Shown: positions 34,237 through 42,960, numbered from the stretch's first letter. The stretch is 64,000 nt of DNA from Kineosporia sp. NBRC 101731 (GCF_030269305.1 NZ_BSTC01000001.1:1253467-1317466), one strand, 5' to 3'. A program made the numbers and translations. The notes: a model not told the origin generated them from the sequence alone.

Positions 34237-36135
34237 GTGACGAGCAGACGCAGAGCGCAGGGCGAGAGCGAGCGAAGAGCCAGATCCGCTGCGGAGCGTG
34301 AGGGCCAGGAGGCTCCCGCGAACCGTGGCGAAGTGCTCGACACCCGCCGCAGCCGCGCCACCCGCGCATCCCGCGATTCCGTCCGATCTGCCCCGTTGGA
34401 CCCCGCAATGGCCCGCCGCAAGCGGCGCGCCGCTACCAACGCCCGAGTGGGTGCGTTGGAGGGGTCCTCTTTCTTTGCTGACGACGATGGCCAGGACAAG
34501 AGCGCCAAGGCCACGAGTGTCCGGGTCGAGCCCGCCCCGGCCGAGCAGCGGCTCAGTCGCTCCGACCTGCGGGCCCGCCGCGAGCGCATGGAGAAGCGGC
34601 GCCGTCGTCGCGCCCTGCAGCGTCAGCTGACGTTCGGGCTGATGGGCCGCGAGACCGACCCCGATGCCGTCACGGTCGCGATTCCCCAGCTGGAGGAGAC
34701 GCAGACCGGTTCCATCAAGGTGCGCTCCGGCCACGCCAAGGTGGCGACCCCGCCGTCCGGGTCGCTGGAGATCGTCGAGACCGACGTCACGGTCGACGAT
34801 CCGACGCCCACCGGCGAACTCAGCAGCCGCCGCGCCCTGCGGGGGCAGCGCCCGAAGACCGGCCGCCGTTCCAACCGTGGCCCGATCGGCCGCGCGGTCA
34901 GCAACAAGCGCGCCTGGCTCGGTGCTGTGGCGATCGCGCTGACCATTGCCGTGCCCGGCGCCTACTTCATCGACCGCGCCCAGCAGGACACGGTCGAAGA
35001 GGCCGCGCTGACCAGCGACAGCAACTCGATGCCGGCGATCACCGCGGACCGTTCCGCGTCGCCGACCTCGGAAGAGCTGAAGAAGAACCAGGAACGCCTG
35101 GGTAAGGCCACGGCCACGAAGACCAAGAAGGCCGCGGCCAAGACGAAGACGAGCAGCAAGTCGCCGAGCGCCAGCAAGACCACGACGGAAGACTCGTCGC
35201 CGTCGGCGACCACCGGCAAGACCACCCAGATCGGCCTGGCCAACCTGAGCGACAAGGCCTCGGGTCTGGGCTGGGCGTCGGGCCTGTACATGCCGGGCAG
35301 CAGTGCCGGTAACGCTGCGGCCTTCGGGAAATGGCGTGGAGCGGGCGTCGACGTGGTCGTCGACTGGCCGGCACGCGCCAGCTGGGACGACCTGATCAAC
35401 CCGGAGTGGTTGTACGACTCCTGGAAGAACACCTCGTACACCAAGTCTTTCGGCTTCCCGCCCTTCCCGGAAGACGGAAGCACCCTGTCGCAGTGCGCCT
35501 CGGGCGCCTACAACGACAAGTGGAAGCAGATCGCCACGAACATCAAGGCCGCGGGTCTGGACGACACGAGCGTCATCCGCCTGGGCTGGGAGTTCAACGG
35601 TGACTGGTACGCCTGGCAGGCGAACGACCCCGCCGCGTTCGCCGAGTGCTGGCGACAGGTTGTCTCCGCGGCCGAATCGGTGGCCCCGGCGCTGACCTGG
35701 GACTGGAACGTCAACCGGGGCGTGAGCGCCGGTCAGGCCGACCCGACCAAGGCTTACCCGGGCGACAAGTACGTCGACATCGTGGGCATCGACTCCTACG
35801 ACATGTGGCCCGGCGCGACCAGTGAGTCGGCCTGGGACGAGCAGCTGAACGGCAAGCAGGGCCTGAAGTACTGGAGCAACTTCGCCAAGAACCACGGCAA
35901 GAAGGTCAGCGTGCCGGAGTGGGGCGTGTACCCAGGTACCGCGCATGCCGGTAACAACGGTGGCGACAACGCGTTCTACATCGGGAAGATGAAGGCCTGG
36001 TTCGAGAGCCTGGGCAGTCAACTGGCTTACGAGGCCTACTTCAACGAGCCGGCGAGTTACTACGCCGGGTCGATCTTCGGTGAGGTGCAGAACCCGAATG
36101 CCTCCGCGAAGTACAAGGCACTCTGGGGCAAGTAG
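34237..36135 (+). CDS. Membrane-anchored glycoside hydrolase family 26 (mannanase-like)
   Basis: The protein has about 632 residues. Its first 225 are cytoplasmic, highly charged and Arg-rich (SRRRAQGESERRARSAAERE, RRERMEKRRRRRALQRQL). One membrane helix follows (AWLGAVAIALTIAVPGAYFI), then a Lys/Thr/Ser-rich linker. The extracytoplasmic catalytic domain fills the last 290 residues. GH26 hallmarks are RLGWEFNGDW, with the acid/base Glu near residue 452, and VSVPEWGV, with the nucleophile Glu near 559. GH26 enzymes cleave beta-mannans or mixed-linkage glucans; the substrate here is unknown. A GTG at 34198 would add 13 residues. A strong terminator follows. Confidence 0.83.
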   Translation: MTSRRRAQGESERRARSAAEREGQEAPANRGEVLDTRRSRATRASRDSVRSAPLDPAMARRKRRAATNARVGALEGSSFFADDDGQDKSAKATSVRVEPAPAEQRLSRSDLRARRERMEKRRRRRALQRQLTFGLMGRETDPDAVTVAIPQLEETQTGSIKVRSGHAKVATPPSGSLEIVETDVTVDDPTPTGELSSRRALRGQRPKTGRRSNRGPIGRAVSNKRAWLGAVAIALTIAVPGAYFIDRAQQDTVEEAALTSDSNSMPAITADRSASPTSEELKKNQERLGKATATKTKKAAAKTKTSSKSPSASKTTTEDSSPSATTGKTTQIGLANLSDKASGLGWASGLYMPGSSAGNAAAFGKWRGAGVDVVVDWPARASWDDLINPEWLYDSWKNTSYTKSFGFPPFPEDGSTLSQCASGAYNDKWKQIATNIKAAGLDDTSVIRLGWEFNGDWYAWQANDPAAFAECWRQVVSAAESVAPALTWDWNVNRGVSAGQADPTKAYPGDKYVDIVGIDSYDMWPGATSESAWDEQLNGKQGLKYWSNFAKNHGKKVSVPEWGVYPGTAHAGNNGGDNAFYIGKMKAWFESLGSQLAYEAYFNEPASYYAGSIFGEVQNPNASAKYKALWGK

Positions 36136-36149
36136 ATCGTGCAAGAGAA

Positions 36150-36188
36150 CGCCTCCCGGGAAAACCATTTTCCCGGGGGGCGTTTTTT
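36150..36188 (+). terminator. Rho-independent terminator after the GH26 gene
   Basis: CGCCTCCCGGGAAAA at 36150-36164 pairs with TTTTCCCGGGGGGCG at 36168-36182, with one G-T wobble and a CCA loop. Six Ts follow. It is one of the few U-tract terminators in the window and may also serve the convergent SUKH-like gene. Confidence 0.92.
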
Positions 36189-36209
36189 CGTGGTGGACGA
36201 TCGGCCCGG

Positions 36210-36584
36210 CTAAAGAATGCCGTCCTCGATCTGTTCCACGGTGACGGACCAGTGCAGGTCTTTGAGCAGCGCCTCGGCGTCGATCGCGGTGAGCTGTTTC
36301 TTCAGCAGCCGAATTCGCTTACGGCGCGGGATCTCCGGATCGGCATCCCCGCCCGCGTAGAACTCGTCGAACGCCTTCAGGAATCCGCGGAAGGCATCCA
36401 TGCTGCTGCTGAGCAGGCACGGGGTGCTCGGGGTGGGGTCGAGCAGGAAGAGACGACCCTCGGCGTCCACACCGATCTCCTGGTAATGATTCGCCGCCCC
36501 GATGACCGTGAACTCGCGCCCGCCCATCTCCTGAACCCGTGCGGGCCGGTCGTCGAGGGTCATGCCGAAGCGCAGCTCTTCCAT
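36210..36584 (-). CDS. SUKH-family-like (SUKH-4) protein
   Basis: This 124-residue soluble protein reads like the second half of a SUKH-4 immunity domain: IGAANHYQEIGVDAEGRLFLLDP, then CLLSSSMDAFRGFLKAFDEF, and a closing LHWSVTVEQIEDGIL. SUKH proteins protect against polymorphic toxins or bind other proteins. No toxin gene is adjacent, and the usual N-terminal part of the family (about 50 residues) is missing, so this is a short or orphan member. The ATG start is the only reasonable one. Family assignment is by pattern and moderately sure. Confidence 0.6.
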   Translation of the reverse strand: MEELRFGMTLDDRPARVQEMGGREFTVIGAANHYQEIGVDAEGRLFLLDPTPSTPCLLSSSMDAFRGFLKAFDEFYAGGDADPEIPRRKRIRLLKKQLTAIDAEALLKDLHWSVTVEQIEDGIL

Positions 36585-36690
36585 GACTTCAGGATATGAC
36601 TCGTCCGGTAGGACCGGATGGTCTGCCCCTTGGGCCGTGAATGGGGTGAAGGCGTGGAATGAGGGGTCGACGACTGGCTACGTTGAGGCC

Positions 36691-37254
36691 ATGGTGCTCG
36701 TGGTGACGCTTGTCGTCCTGGTGGTCGTGGCGCTTTCCCTGTTCTGGGCGGTGCGTGCCCACAATGGACTCGTGCGCCGTCGTCACCAGGTCGAGGCCGC
36801 GTCCGCGCAGATCGACGTGCACCTCAAGCGCCGTCATGACCTGATCCCGGATCTGATCGAGACGGTGAAGGGATGCGCGGCCCACGAGAGCGGCACCCTG
36901 GACGCCGTGGTGCAGGCCCGGCAGCAGGCGGTGTCCGCGAACGGCGCCGGCGCCGGGCAGCGCGCGCAGGCCGAGAACGAGCTGTCGGCCAGGCTGTCGA
37001 GGTTGTTCGCGGTGGCCGAGGCCTACCCCGACCTGAAGGCCAGCCAGAATTTCGGCGCGCAGCAGAGCGAGCTGGCCGACACCGAGGACAAGATCGCCTA
37101 CGCCCGGCAGCTCCTGAACAACGCCGTGCAGACCTACAACACCAGCCTTCAGACCGTGCCGACGAACATCGTCGCCGGGCTGGGGAGCTTCACGCCGGCC
37201 GAGTACTTCGAGGCCCGGGGCGAGGAGCGCGGAAACATCTCCGTCCAGTTCTGA
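36691..37254 (+). CDS. lemA: LemA family protein
   Basis: This 187-residue protein has one N-terminal membrane helix (VLVVTLVVLVVVALSLFWAV) and a cytoplasmic or outer helical bundle. The LemA signature is clear: YN-like ASAQIDVHLKRRHDLIPDLI, then ENELSARLSRLFAVAEAYPDL, SQNFGAQQSELADTEDKIAY and YNTSLQTVPTNIVAGL. The function of the family is not settled; some members work with TPM-domain or peptidase partners, none of which is adjacent. The start at 36691 precedes the helix directly. Confidence 0.9.
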   Translation: MVLVVTLVVLVVVALSLFWAVRAHNGLVRRRHQVEAASAQIDVHLKRRHDLIPDLIETVKGCAAHESGTLDAVVQARQQAVSANGAGAGQRAQAENELSARLSRLFAVAEAYPDLKASQNFGAQQSELADTEDKIAYARQLLNNAVQTYNTSLQTVPTNIVAGLGSFTPAEYFEARGEERGNISVQF

Positions 37255-37412
37255 TGTCTGTAGCCGTGTCTGCAGCCGGCAGCCGGGTCTGGTGATCCAG
37301 CCGGTTTGAGAAGTTCGTCCAAGGGCTACTGACAGCTGTTGCGGATGATGCGATGCTTATCGCCATACGCAACCGACCGGCCACTCGCGGGCATTGATAC
37401 GATGTTCCTCGC

Positions 37413-37490
37413 CGCGACTGGCGTTCGGGTGGGTCACCACCGGGAAGCGGTGGAGTGTCGTCGTCTTCGGGTCGTTCGCCTGGGCCCGGG
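37413..37490 (+). ncRNA. ZTP (pfl motif) riboswitch upstream of glyA-folD
   Basis: The signature is nearly the same as in the purH leader: CGCGACTGGCG at 37413, GTGGGTCACCACCGGGAAGC across 37429-37448, and CGCCTGGGCCC at 37477-37487. A TACGAT hexamer at 37398-37403 could be the -10 box. The following bases lead to TTGGAGT and the glyA ATG. Control by ZMP/ZTP of glyA and folD, which supply one-carbon units, fits the established role of this class. Confidence 0.9.
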
Positions 37491-37544
37491 GCAAGGGAAG
37501 CACGACCTGACCACCCGACGACCGACTCTGCTTGGAGTAACCGC

Positions 37545-38843
37545 ATGACGTCTGACGCCGCCTCCACCAGCCGCGCGATCACCAACGAGTCCCTCGCTGA
37601 CGCCGACCCCGAGCTCGCCGCCGTTCTGGGCAACGAGCTGGGCCGCCAGCGGAACACCCTCGAGATGATCGCCAGTGAGAACTTCGCTCCCCGCGCCGTG
37701 CTCGAGGCGCAGGGTTCGGTGCTCACGAACAAGTACGCCGAGGGTTACCCGGGCAAGCGCTACTACGGTGGCTGCGAGTTCGTTGACGTCGCCGAAGAGC
37801 TGGCCATCAGCCGGGTGAAGTCCCTGTTCGGGGCCGACTACGCGAACGTGCAGCCGCACTCCGGCGCGCAGGCCAATGCCGCCGCGATGCACGCCCTGAT
37901 CCGCCAGGGCGACACCATCCTGGGCCTGGAGCTGGCCCACGGTGGTCACCTGACCCACGGCATGAAGATCAACTACAGCGGCCGGCTGTACAACGTGGCC
38001 GCCTACGGGGTCGACCCGAAGACGTTCCTGATCGACATGGACGTCGTGCGTGCGAAGGCCCTCGAGGCCCGGCCGAAGCTGATCATCGCGGGCTGGTCGG
38101 CCTACCCGCGTCAGCTCGACTTCGCCGCGTTCCGCTCGATCGCCGACGAGGTCGGCGCCTACCTGATGGTCGACATGGCGCACTTCGCCGGTCTGGTCGC
38201 CGCGGGCCTGCACCCGAGCCCGATCCCGCACGCCCACGTCACCACCAGCACCACGCACAAGACCCTGGCGGGCCCGCGAGGCGGCATCATCCTGGCCAAC
38301 GACCAGGAGAACGCCAAGAAGTTCCAGTCCGCGGTGTTCCCGGGCCAGCAGGGTGGCCCGCTCATGCACGTGATCGCCGGTAAGGCGGCCGCGTTCAAGA
38401 TCGCCCACTCCGACGCGTTCAAAGACCGTCAGGCCCGCACCGTGCGCGGCGCCAAGATCCTCGCCGAGCGCCTCACCGCCGCCGACGCCACGAAGGCCGG
38501 CGTCTCGGTGCTCACCGGTGGCACCGACGTGCACCTGGTGCTCGTCGACCTGCGGGAGTCCCAGCTCGACGGCCAGCAGGCCGAAGACCGTCTGCACGAG
38601 ATCGGCGTGACCGTGAACCGCAACGCGGTTCCGTTCGACCCGCGTCCGCCGATGGTCACCTCCGGTCTGCGCATCGGCACGCCCGCGCTGGCCACCCGGG
38701 GCTTCGGCGACGAGGAGTTCACCGAGGTCGCCGACGTGATCGCGAACGCCCTGCAGCCCACGGCCGACATCGAGAGCCTGCGCAAGCGGGTCGAGAAGCT
38801 GGCCCAGGACTTCCCGCTGTACGAAGGCCTGGAGACGTGGTGA
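37545..38843 (+). CDS. glyA: Serine hydroxymethyltransferase
   Basis: This 432-residue PLP enzyme converts serine and THF to glycine and 5,10-methylene-THF. Landmarks are [34 protein letters not shown], and the PLP-binding Lys in [15 protein letters not shown] (about 240). The ATG at 37545 follows TTGGAGTAACCGC. Length is normal. Together with folD, which overlaps its end, it supplies 10-formyl-THF for purN and purH elsewhere in this window. The ZTP riboswitch upstream should raise expression when ZMP accumulates. Confidence 0.98.
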   Translation: MTSDAASTSRAITNESLADADPELAAVLGNELGRQRNTLEMIASENFAPRAVLEAQGSVLTNKYAEGYPGKRYYGGCEFVDVAEELAISRVKSLFGADYANVQPHSGAQANAAAMHALIRQGDTILGLELAHGGHLTHGMKINYSGRLYNVAAYGVDPKTFLIDMDVVRAKALEARPKLIIAGWSAYPRQLDFAAFRSIADEVGAYLMVDMAHFAGLVAAGLHPSPIPHAHVTTSTTHKTLAGPRGGIILANDQENAKKFQSAVFPGQQGGPLMHVIAGKAAAFKIAHSDAFKDRQARTVRGAKILAERLTAADATKAGVSVLTGGTDVHLVLVDLRESQLDGQQAEDRLHEIGVTVNRNAVPFDPRPPMVTSGLRIGTPALATRGFGDEEFTEVADVIANALQPTADIESLRKRVEKLAQDFPLYEGLETW

Positions 38844-39727
38844 CGTCGGTGACCGCGCAGCTTCTCGACGGTAAGGCCGCCGCTGCCGCTATCCGCGTCG
38901 AGCTCAAGGAACGCGTCTCCCGGCTGAAGGAACAGGGCATCGTTCCCGGTCTGGGCACGGTGCTGGTCGGTGAAGACCCGGGCAGCGCCAAGTACGTCGC
39001 GATGAAGCACGCCGACTGCCTCGAGGTCGGCATCAACAGCATCCGCGAAGACCTGCCCGCCGACGCGACGCAGGAGCAGGTCGAGGCCGCGGTCAAGCGG
39101 CTCAACGACGACCCGGCCTGCACCGGGTACATCGTTCAGCTGCCGCTGCCGAAGGGCCTCGACTCCGACCGGGTGCTCGAGCTGATCGACCCGGCCAAGG
39201 ACGCGGACGGTCTGCACCCGACCAACCTCGGTCGGCTGGTGCTCAACGTCAACGCACCGATGACGAGCCCGATCCCGTGCACCCCGCACGGCATCGTGGA
39301 TCTGTTGTTGCGCAATGACATCGATCTCAAGGGCAAGGAGGTCTGTGTGGTCGGCCGCGGTGTCACCGTCGGTCGCCCACTGGGTCTCCTGCTCACCCGC
39401 CGCGAGCTCAACGCCACGGTCACGTTGTGCCACACCGGTACCCGTGACGTGGCCGAGCACGTGCGCCGGGCCGACGTGGTGGTCGCCGCGGCCGGGGTCG
39501 CGAACATGATCACGGCCGACATGGTGAAACCGGGCGCGGTCGTGCTCGACGTCGGCGTCAGCCGGGGCGTTCCCGACCCGGTCACCGGAAAGTCCAAGCT
39601 GGCGGGCGATGTCGCGCTCGACGTGCGCGAGGTGGCCGGCTGGGTGGCGCCCAACCCGGGTGGGGTGGGCCCGATGACCCGGGCCATGCTGCTCGCCAAT
39701 GTCGTCGAGGCGGCGGAACGGCAGTAA
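38840..39727 (+). CDS. folD: Methylene-THF dehydrogenase / methenyl-THF cyclohydrolase
   Basis: This enzyme of about 295 residues makes 10-formyl-THF from methylene-THF with NADP. Conserved parts are [40 protein letters not shown], and the NADP-binding [19 protein letters not shown]. The C-terminal [20 protein letters not shown] is typical. The GTG at 38840 overlaps the glyA stop as GTGA; a GTG one codon upstream is equally possible. It completes the glyA-folD operon, which ends at a long hairpin. Confidence 0.97.
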   Translation: MTSVTAQLLDGKAAAAAIRVELKERVSRLKEQGIVPGLGTVLVGEDPGSAKYVAMKHADCLEVGINSIREDLPADATQEQVEAAVKRLNDDPACTGYIVQLPLPKGLDSDRVLELIDPAKDADGLHPTNLGRLVLNVNAPMTSPIPCTPHGIVDLLLRNDIDLKGKEVCVVGRGVTVGRPLGLLLTRRELNATVTLCHTGTRDVAEHVRRADVVVAAAGVANMITADMVKPGAVVLDVGVSRGVPDPVTGKSKLAGDVALDVREVAGWVAPNPGGVGPMTRAMLLANVVEAAERQ

Positions 39728-39735
39728 GAGCTTCA

Positions 39736-39788
39736 AAATTGAGGACGCCCGCCACTCACCGATGGTGAGTGGCGGGCGTCCTCAATTT
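39736..39788. terminator. 25-bp perfect hairpin between convergent folD and M20 genes
   Basis: AAATTGAGGACGCCCGCC and ACTCACC pair with GGTGAGT and GGCGGGCGTCCTCAATTT around a GAT loop. The 25-bp stem is perfect. Its A/T ends provide a short U-tract in both directions, and the right arm overlaps the stop codon of the M20 gene. It is a clear bidirectional terminator. Confidence 0.93.
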
Positions 39789-40992
39789 AAATGCTGAGTT
39801 GACGCAATGCCAGCTCGGTGTACAGAGCTGCCCCGTCGGGAAGCACCGCGTCGTCGAACGTGGCGTGCGGCGAGTGGTTGCTCGGCGCGGTTTCCGGATC
39901 GTGCCCATCGGGGCACGCGCCAATGAGAATCATTGCCCCCGAGACCTTCTCGAGAACCCGGGAGAAATCCTCGGTGCCGGTGAGGGGCCGGGCCAGGGTG
40001 TGGATGCGTGATTCGCCGAACAGGTTGGCCGCCGTCTCGAAGGCGAAATCGGTGGCCACGGAGTCGTTCAGCGTGACCGGGCACTCCTCGACGTACTCGA
40101 CCGCCACCTCCACACCGTGCGCGTCGGCGACGCCCTGGCAGACCTGGTGCACCAGATCGCGCATCTGACGGCGCACGCCCCGGTCGAAAGTACGCACGGT
40201 GGCCTCGAAACCAGCGGTCTCCGGGATCACCGTGTGCTTGGTGCCGGCCTTCAGCTTGCCCACGGTGAGCACGGCGGCCTCGAAGGCGTCGATGCGGCGG
40301 GTGATCGCGGTCTGCAGCGCCATCACCATCTCGCAGATGGCCGGCACCGGGTCGCGGGCCAGGTGTGGTGAGGCGGCATGCCCGCCGGAACCCCGGGCCG
40401 TCACGAAAAGACCGTCCGCAGCGGCCATCACGGCTCCCGGGCGGGTAGCGATCGTGCCCAGCGGCACCTGGTTCGGCAGCACGTGCAGGGCGAAGGCCTT
40501 GTCCACGGCCCGGCCGGCGGCGCCGAGCACGCCCCCACCGATCATCTTCGAGGCGCCCTGATAGCCCTCCTCGCCGGGCTGGAACATCAGCACGACGTCA
40601 CCGGCGATCTGATCCCGCCGGTCGTTGAGCAGCCGGGCGGCCCCCACCAGCATCGCGGTGTGCAGGTCGTGACCGCAGGCGTGCATGGCGCCGTCGACGG
40701 TGGAACGGAACGGGCTACCCACCTCCTCGTGCACCGGCAGGGCGTCCATGTCCGCGCGCAGCAGCACCACTGGCGCTGTCTCCGGGTCGGGAGCGGCGGT
40801 GCCGCGCAGCACGGCGGTCACCGAGCCGATCTCCTGGCCCGCCGTGATCTCCAGGTCCAGGCCGTCGAGGGCCTCGAGCACCGCCTGCTGGGTGCGTTGC
40901 AGCCGGAGCCCGATCTCGGGTCGCCGGTGCAGCCGGTGCCGCAGATCGGCGAGATCGTCGCTGATCCCGGCCGCGTCGTCCAGAAGGGTCAT
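39787..40992 (-). CDS. M20-family amidohydrolase (hippurate hydrolase/IAA-amino-acid hydrolase-like)
   Basis: This 401-residue metallopeptidase-like hydrolase has the M20D metal ligands: HACGHDLHTAML (about 101-112), VVLMFQPGEEGYQG (about 133-146), AFALHVLPNQ and LTGTEDFSRVLEK near the end. Family members remove acyl groups from amino acids or cleave aminobenzoyl or indole-acetyl amides; the substrate is not evident. It starts with a conserved catalytic-domain helix DLADLRHRLHRRPEIGLRL, has no signal peptide, and is divergent from xth. A second M20 gene lies at 61422. Confidence 0.9.
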   Translation of the reverse strand: MTLLDDAAGISDDLADLRHRLHRRPEIGLRLQRTQQAVLEALDGLDLEITAGQEIGSVTAVLRGTAAPDPETAPVVLLRADMDALPVHEEVGSPFRSTVDGAMHACGHDLHTAMLVGAARLLNDRRDQIAGDVVLMFQPGEEGYQGASKMIGGGVLGAAGRAVDKAFALHVLPNQVPLGTIATRPGAVMAAADGLFVTARGSGGHAASPHLARDPVPAICEMVMALQTAITRRIDAFEAAVLTVGKLKAGTKHTVIPETAGFEATVRTFDRGVRRQMRDLVHQVCQGVADAHGVEVAVEYVEECPVTLNDSVATDFAFETAANLFGESRIHTLARPLTGTEDFSRVLEKVSGAMILIGACPDGHDPETAPSNHSPHATFDDAVLPDGAALYTELALRQLSI

Positions 40993-41165
40993 GCCACGTG
41001 TTTACCCTTTGTCGAGCCCCCTGGACAGGGGTTTCACAGAATGTGACTCCTGATCCACGCCGCGACCAGGTCCGGCGCCTCCTGGACCGGCGTGTGCCGG
41101 TGGGTATCACCTCCAGCCGGGCCTGGTCGTCCCGGGCCCGTTCCTCAATGGGAGAGGATGGCGTC

Positions 41166-41972
41166 ATGAGGATCGCGACCGTCAACGTCAACGGTATCCG
41201 GGCTGCTGAACGGCGGGGTATGCCCGCCTGGCTCGCCGAGCGGCAGCCGGACATCCTCTGCCTGCAAGAGGTCCGGGCCGACGACGCCACGCTCATGAAG
41301 ATCATGGGTGAGGGCTGGTACGGGGTGCACGAGGAGTCTTCGGCGGCGAAGGGCCGGGCCGGGGTGGCCGTGCTGTCTCGGACTGAGCCGGTGGCCGTGC
41401 GCTCGGGCCTGGGGTCCTTCCTCGGCGCTGGGCGATGGGTTGAGGCTGACTTCGCTCTGACGCCTTCTGCTGAGGGGGAGCCCTCGCTGCTGACGGTGGT
41501 GTCGGTGTACGTGCACACCGGCGAGGCCGAGACCCCGAAGCAGGACGAGAAGTACGCCTTCCTGAACGAGATCCGGGAGCGCATGAACAAACTCGCCGCG
41601 GACGGGCGTCATCTGCTGGTGTGCGGCGACTTCAACATCTGCCACCGCGAGGTCGACCTGAAGAACTGGAAGGGCAATCTGAAGAAGGCCGGCTTCTTGC
41701 CGGCCGAGAGGGCCTGGATGGACTCGCTGTTCGACGAGGACGGGTTCGTGGACGTGCACCGCAGCCTCGCGGGGGAGGGGCCGGGGCCTTACACCTGGTT
41801 CTCCTGGCGGGGGAAGGCCTGGGACACCGGGGCCGGTTGGCGCATCGACTACGCGATTGCCGGCGCCGGCCTGGCTGCACTAGCCACCTCAGCCGAAGTC
41901 GACCTCGCGCCCTCCTACGCGGAGCGCTGGAGCGACCACTCACCGGTCGTTGTGGACGTGACGCTTGCGTAG
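41166..41972 (+). CDS. xth: Exonuclease III
   Basis: This 268-residue AP endonuclease and 3'-5' exonuclease acts in base-excision repair. Landmarks are MRIATVNVNGIRAAERRGMP, DILCLQEVRAD with the metal-binding Glu, LLVCGDFNICHREVDLKN and the final SDHSPV holding the catalytic His. The ATG follows GGAGAGGATGGC. The gene appears intact. Two diverged pieces equivalent to its last 20-50 codons occur downstream at 42694-42759 and 43844-44000, so the present 3' end may have been replaced during past insertion events. Confidence 0.95.
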   Translation: MRIATVNVNGIRAAERRGMPAWLAERQPDILCLQEVRADDATLMKIMGEGWYGVHEESSAAKGRAGVAVLSRTEPVAVRSGLGSFLGAGRWVEADFALTPSAEGEPSLLTVVSVYVHTGEAETPKQDEKYAFLNEIRERMNKLAADGRHLLVCGDFNICHREVDLKNWKGNLKKAGFLPAERAWMDSLFDEDGFVDVHRSLAGEGPGPYTWFSWRGKAWDTGAGWRIDYAIAGAGLAALATSAEVDLAPSYAERWSDHSPVVVDVTLA

Positions 41973-42055
41973 AACGCTGCATTGGCAGTGCGCGATCTGC
42001 GGCGCTGAGTTCCGCCATCGCTTGAGCGATTGAACTGTCGCTCGCGGCCCCAGCG

Positions 42056-42325
42056 TCAATGATCGTAGTAGTGGCCTCGGAGAAGGACGATCACGAGTTG
42101 CTTCTCGGTGAAGCTGTAGACCATGCGGTCCCCCTCGGTCACACGTCGGGACCAGTACCCGGCCCACTCGGCGACCAGAGGTTCCGGCCTGCCGATCCCT
42201 TCCTCCGGTGTCCGGCGAGCTTCGTCGATCATGCGATTGATTCGCCGAAGCGTGGGCTTCTGCGCTACCCAGGACTGGTAGTCGTCCCAGCCCTGAGTGG
42301 TGAAGGTGAGGAGGCGATCAGACAT
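42056..42325 (-). CDS. yoeB: YoeB-family mRNA interferase toxin
   Basis: This 89-residue toxin has the YoeB pattern: LTFTTQGWDDYQSWVAQ at the start, LRRINRMIDEARRTPEEGIGRPE in the middle, and WSRRVTEGDRMVYSF then LRGHYYDH at the end. The Glu, Arg and terminal His of the active site are present. YoeB cleaves mRNA at the ribosome A site. It overlaps the antitoxin gene by 8 bases. The module lies in the island downstream of xth. Confidence 0.95.
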   Translation of the reverse strand: MSDRLLTFTTQGWDDYQSWVAQKPTLRRINRMIDEARRTPEEGIGRPEPLVAEWAGYWSRRVTEGDRMVYSFTEKQLVIVLLRGHYYDH

Positions 42326-42572
42326 CGGGGTCGATCAGCTCCCGCTCTTGGGCCAAGCCAGCCTCTGCCTGGGCGATGGACTTGCGAAGACGGTTGGCGA
42401 CCTGCGGGTCGGACATCAGGAACAGGGTCTCCTGGATGCGCCGCCACTGCTCTTCGGGCACGAGGAAGGCGGTGCCGCCCTTGGACAAGATCTCCACGAC
42501 CTGCTGATCGTTGTTGACTTCCTCGATAAGGGGGAAGAGACGTTTACGCGCTTCGGTCGCAGTGATGGCCAT
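42318..42572 (-). CDS. yefM: YefM-family antitoxin (Phd/YefM)
   Basis: This 84-residue antitoxin has the DNA-binding start MAITATEARKRLFPLIEEVN and VEILSKGGTAFLVPEEQWRR, typical of YefM, then an acidic C-terminal helix that would cover YoeB. The ATG at 42572 is supported by the conserved N-terminus; an upstream ATG at 42620 would run through the operator. Antitoxin precedes toxin and the pair is autoregulated in known systems. Confidence 0.95.
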   Translation of the reverse strand: MAITATEARKRLFPLIEEVNNDQQVVEILSKGGTAFLVPEEQWRRIQETLFLMSDPQVANRLRKSIAQAEAGLAQERELIDPDV

Positions 42573-42611
42573 GGTGCGCTCCAGTGGTGTCGGTATCAAG
42601 ACGTCACTGCA

Positions 42612-42631
42612 TGGTACCAAATCTGGTACCA
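42612..42631. promoter_or_regulatory. Probable YefM operator: two TGGTACCA palindromes
   Basis: Two identical 8-bp palindromes TGGTACCA lie at 42612-42619 and 42624-42631, with 12 bases between centres. They start 40 bases before the antitoxin ATG. The E. coli yefM-yoeB operator also uses two GTAC-core palindromes spaced 12 bases apart, so autoregulation is a well-supported inference. Confidence 0.8.
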
Positions 42632-42693
42632 GTACGGTGGGCTGGTCCGCCTGCTCGACGGTTCCTGGTCGAAGTGGTGGATTATCGACGGCC

Positions 42694-42759
42694 CTGGGAC
42701 ACCGGGGCCGGTGGAGCGATCATTCTCCGGTGGTCGTGGACCTGGAGCTCGGCTTCTGA
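42694..42759 (+). pseudogene. Degenerate xth 3'-end fragment A
   Basis: An 18-base tract (CTGGGACACCGGGGCCGG) is identical to 41819-41836 in xth. It jumps directly to a stretch coding WSDHSPVVVDLELGF and a stop, which equals the end of exonuclease III with a different tail. About 30 codons between the two parts are missing. There is no start or upstream domain, so it is a remnant. Confidence 0.8.
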
Positions 42760-42777
42760 CGTCTTGACGGGTAAGGG

Positions 42778-42960
42778 CTACGGGCCGAGCAGCGCGGCCG
42801 GAACGACGGCGATCCCGTCGGGCCGACGGTAGGCGAACTGGCCGTTCGTGATCATGATCGCGTCTGCGAGCCGATCTCCGATCATGGTGCGCAACCAGTG
42901 CAGGTGCTTGACGTCGTCCAGGCCCACTTCACCGTAGGGTCGCTGCAGCGGTTCCCTGCA
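42778..42960 (-). pseudogene. C-terminal remnant of a DUF4143-type AAA ATPase
   Basis: The minus-strand frame is open for 60 codons without a start and encodes GLDDVKHLHWLRTMIGDRLA followed by MITNGQFAYRRPDGIAVVPA and a stop. This resembles the last part of AAA_14/DUF4143 ATPases, in which a restriction-nuclease-like domain ends in a hydrophobic VPxSAL segment. The rest of the gene is absent. It is probably debris of a transferred gene; the family call is tentative. Confidence 0.45.

Noticed and set aside
40998-41165. Longer N-terminus for exonuclease III.
   Set aside because: The family start MRIATVNVNG is at 41166 with a good ribosome-binding site; the upstream codons are unlike any exonuclease III.
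42511-42759. 82-codon plus-strand frame ending in WSDHSPVVVDLELGF as a gene.
   Set aside because: Its first two thirds are antisense to yefM and the operator; only the end is meaningful, as an xth remnant.
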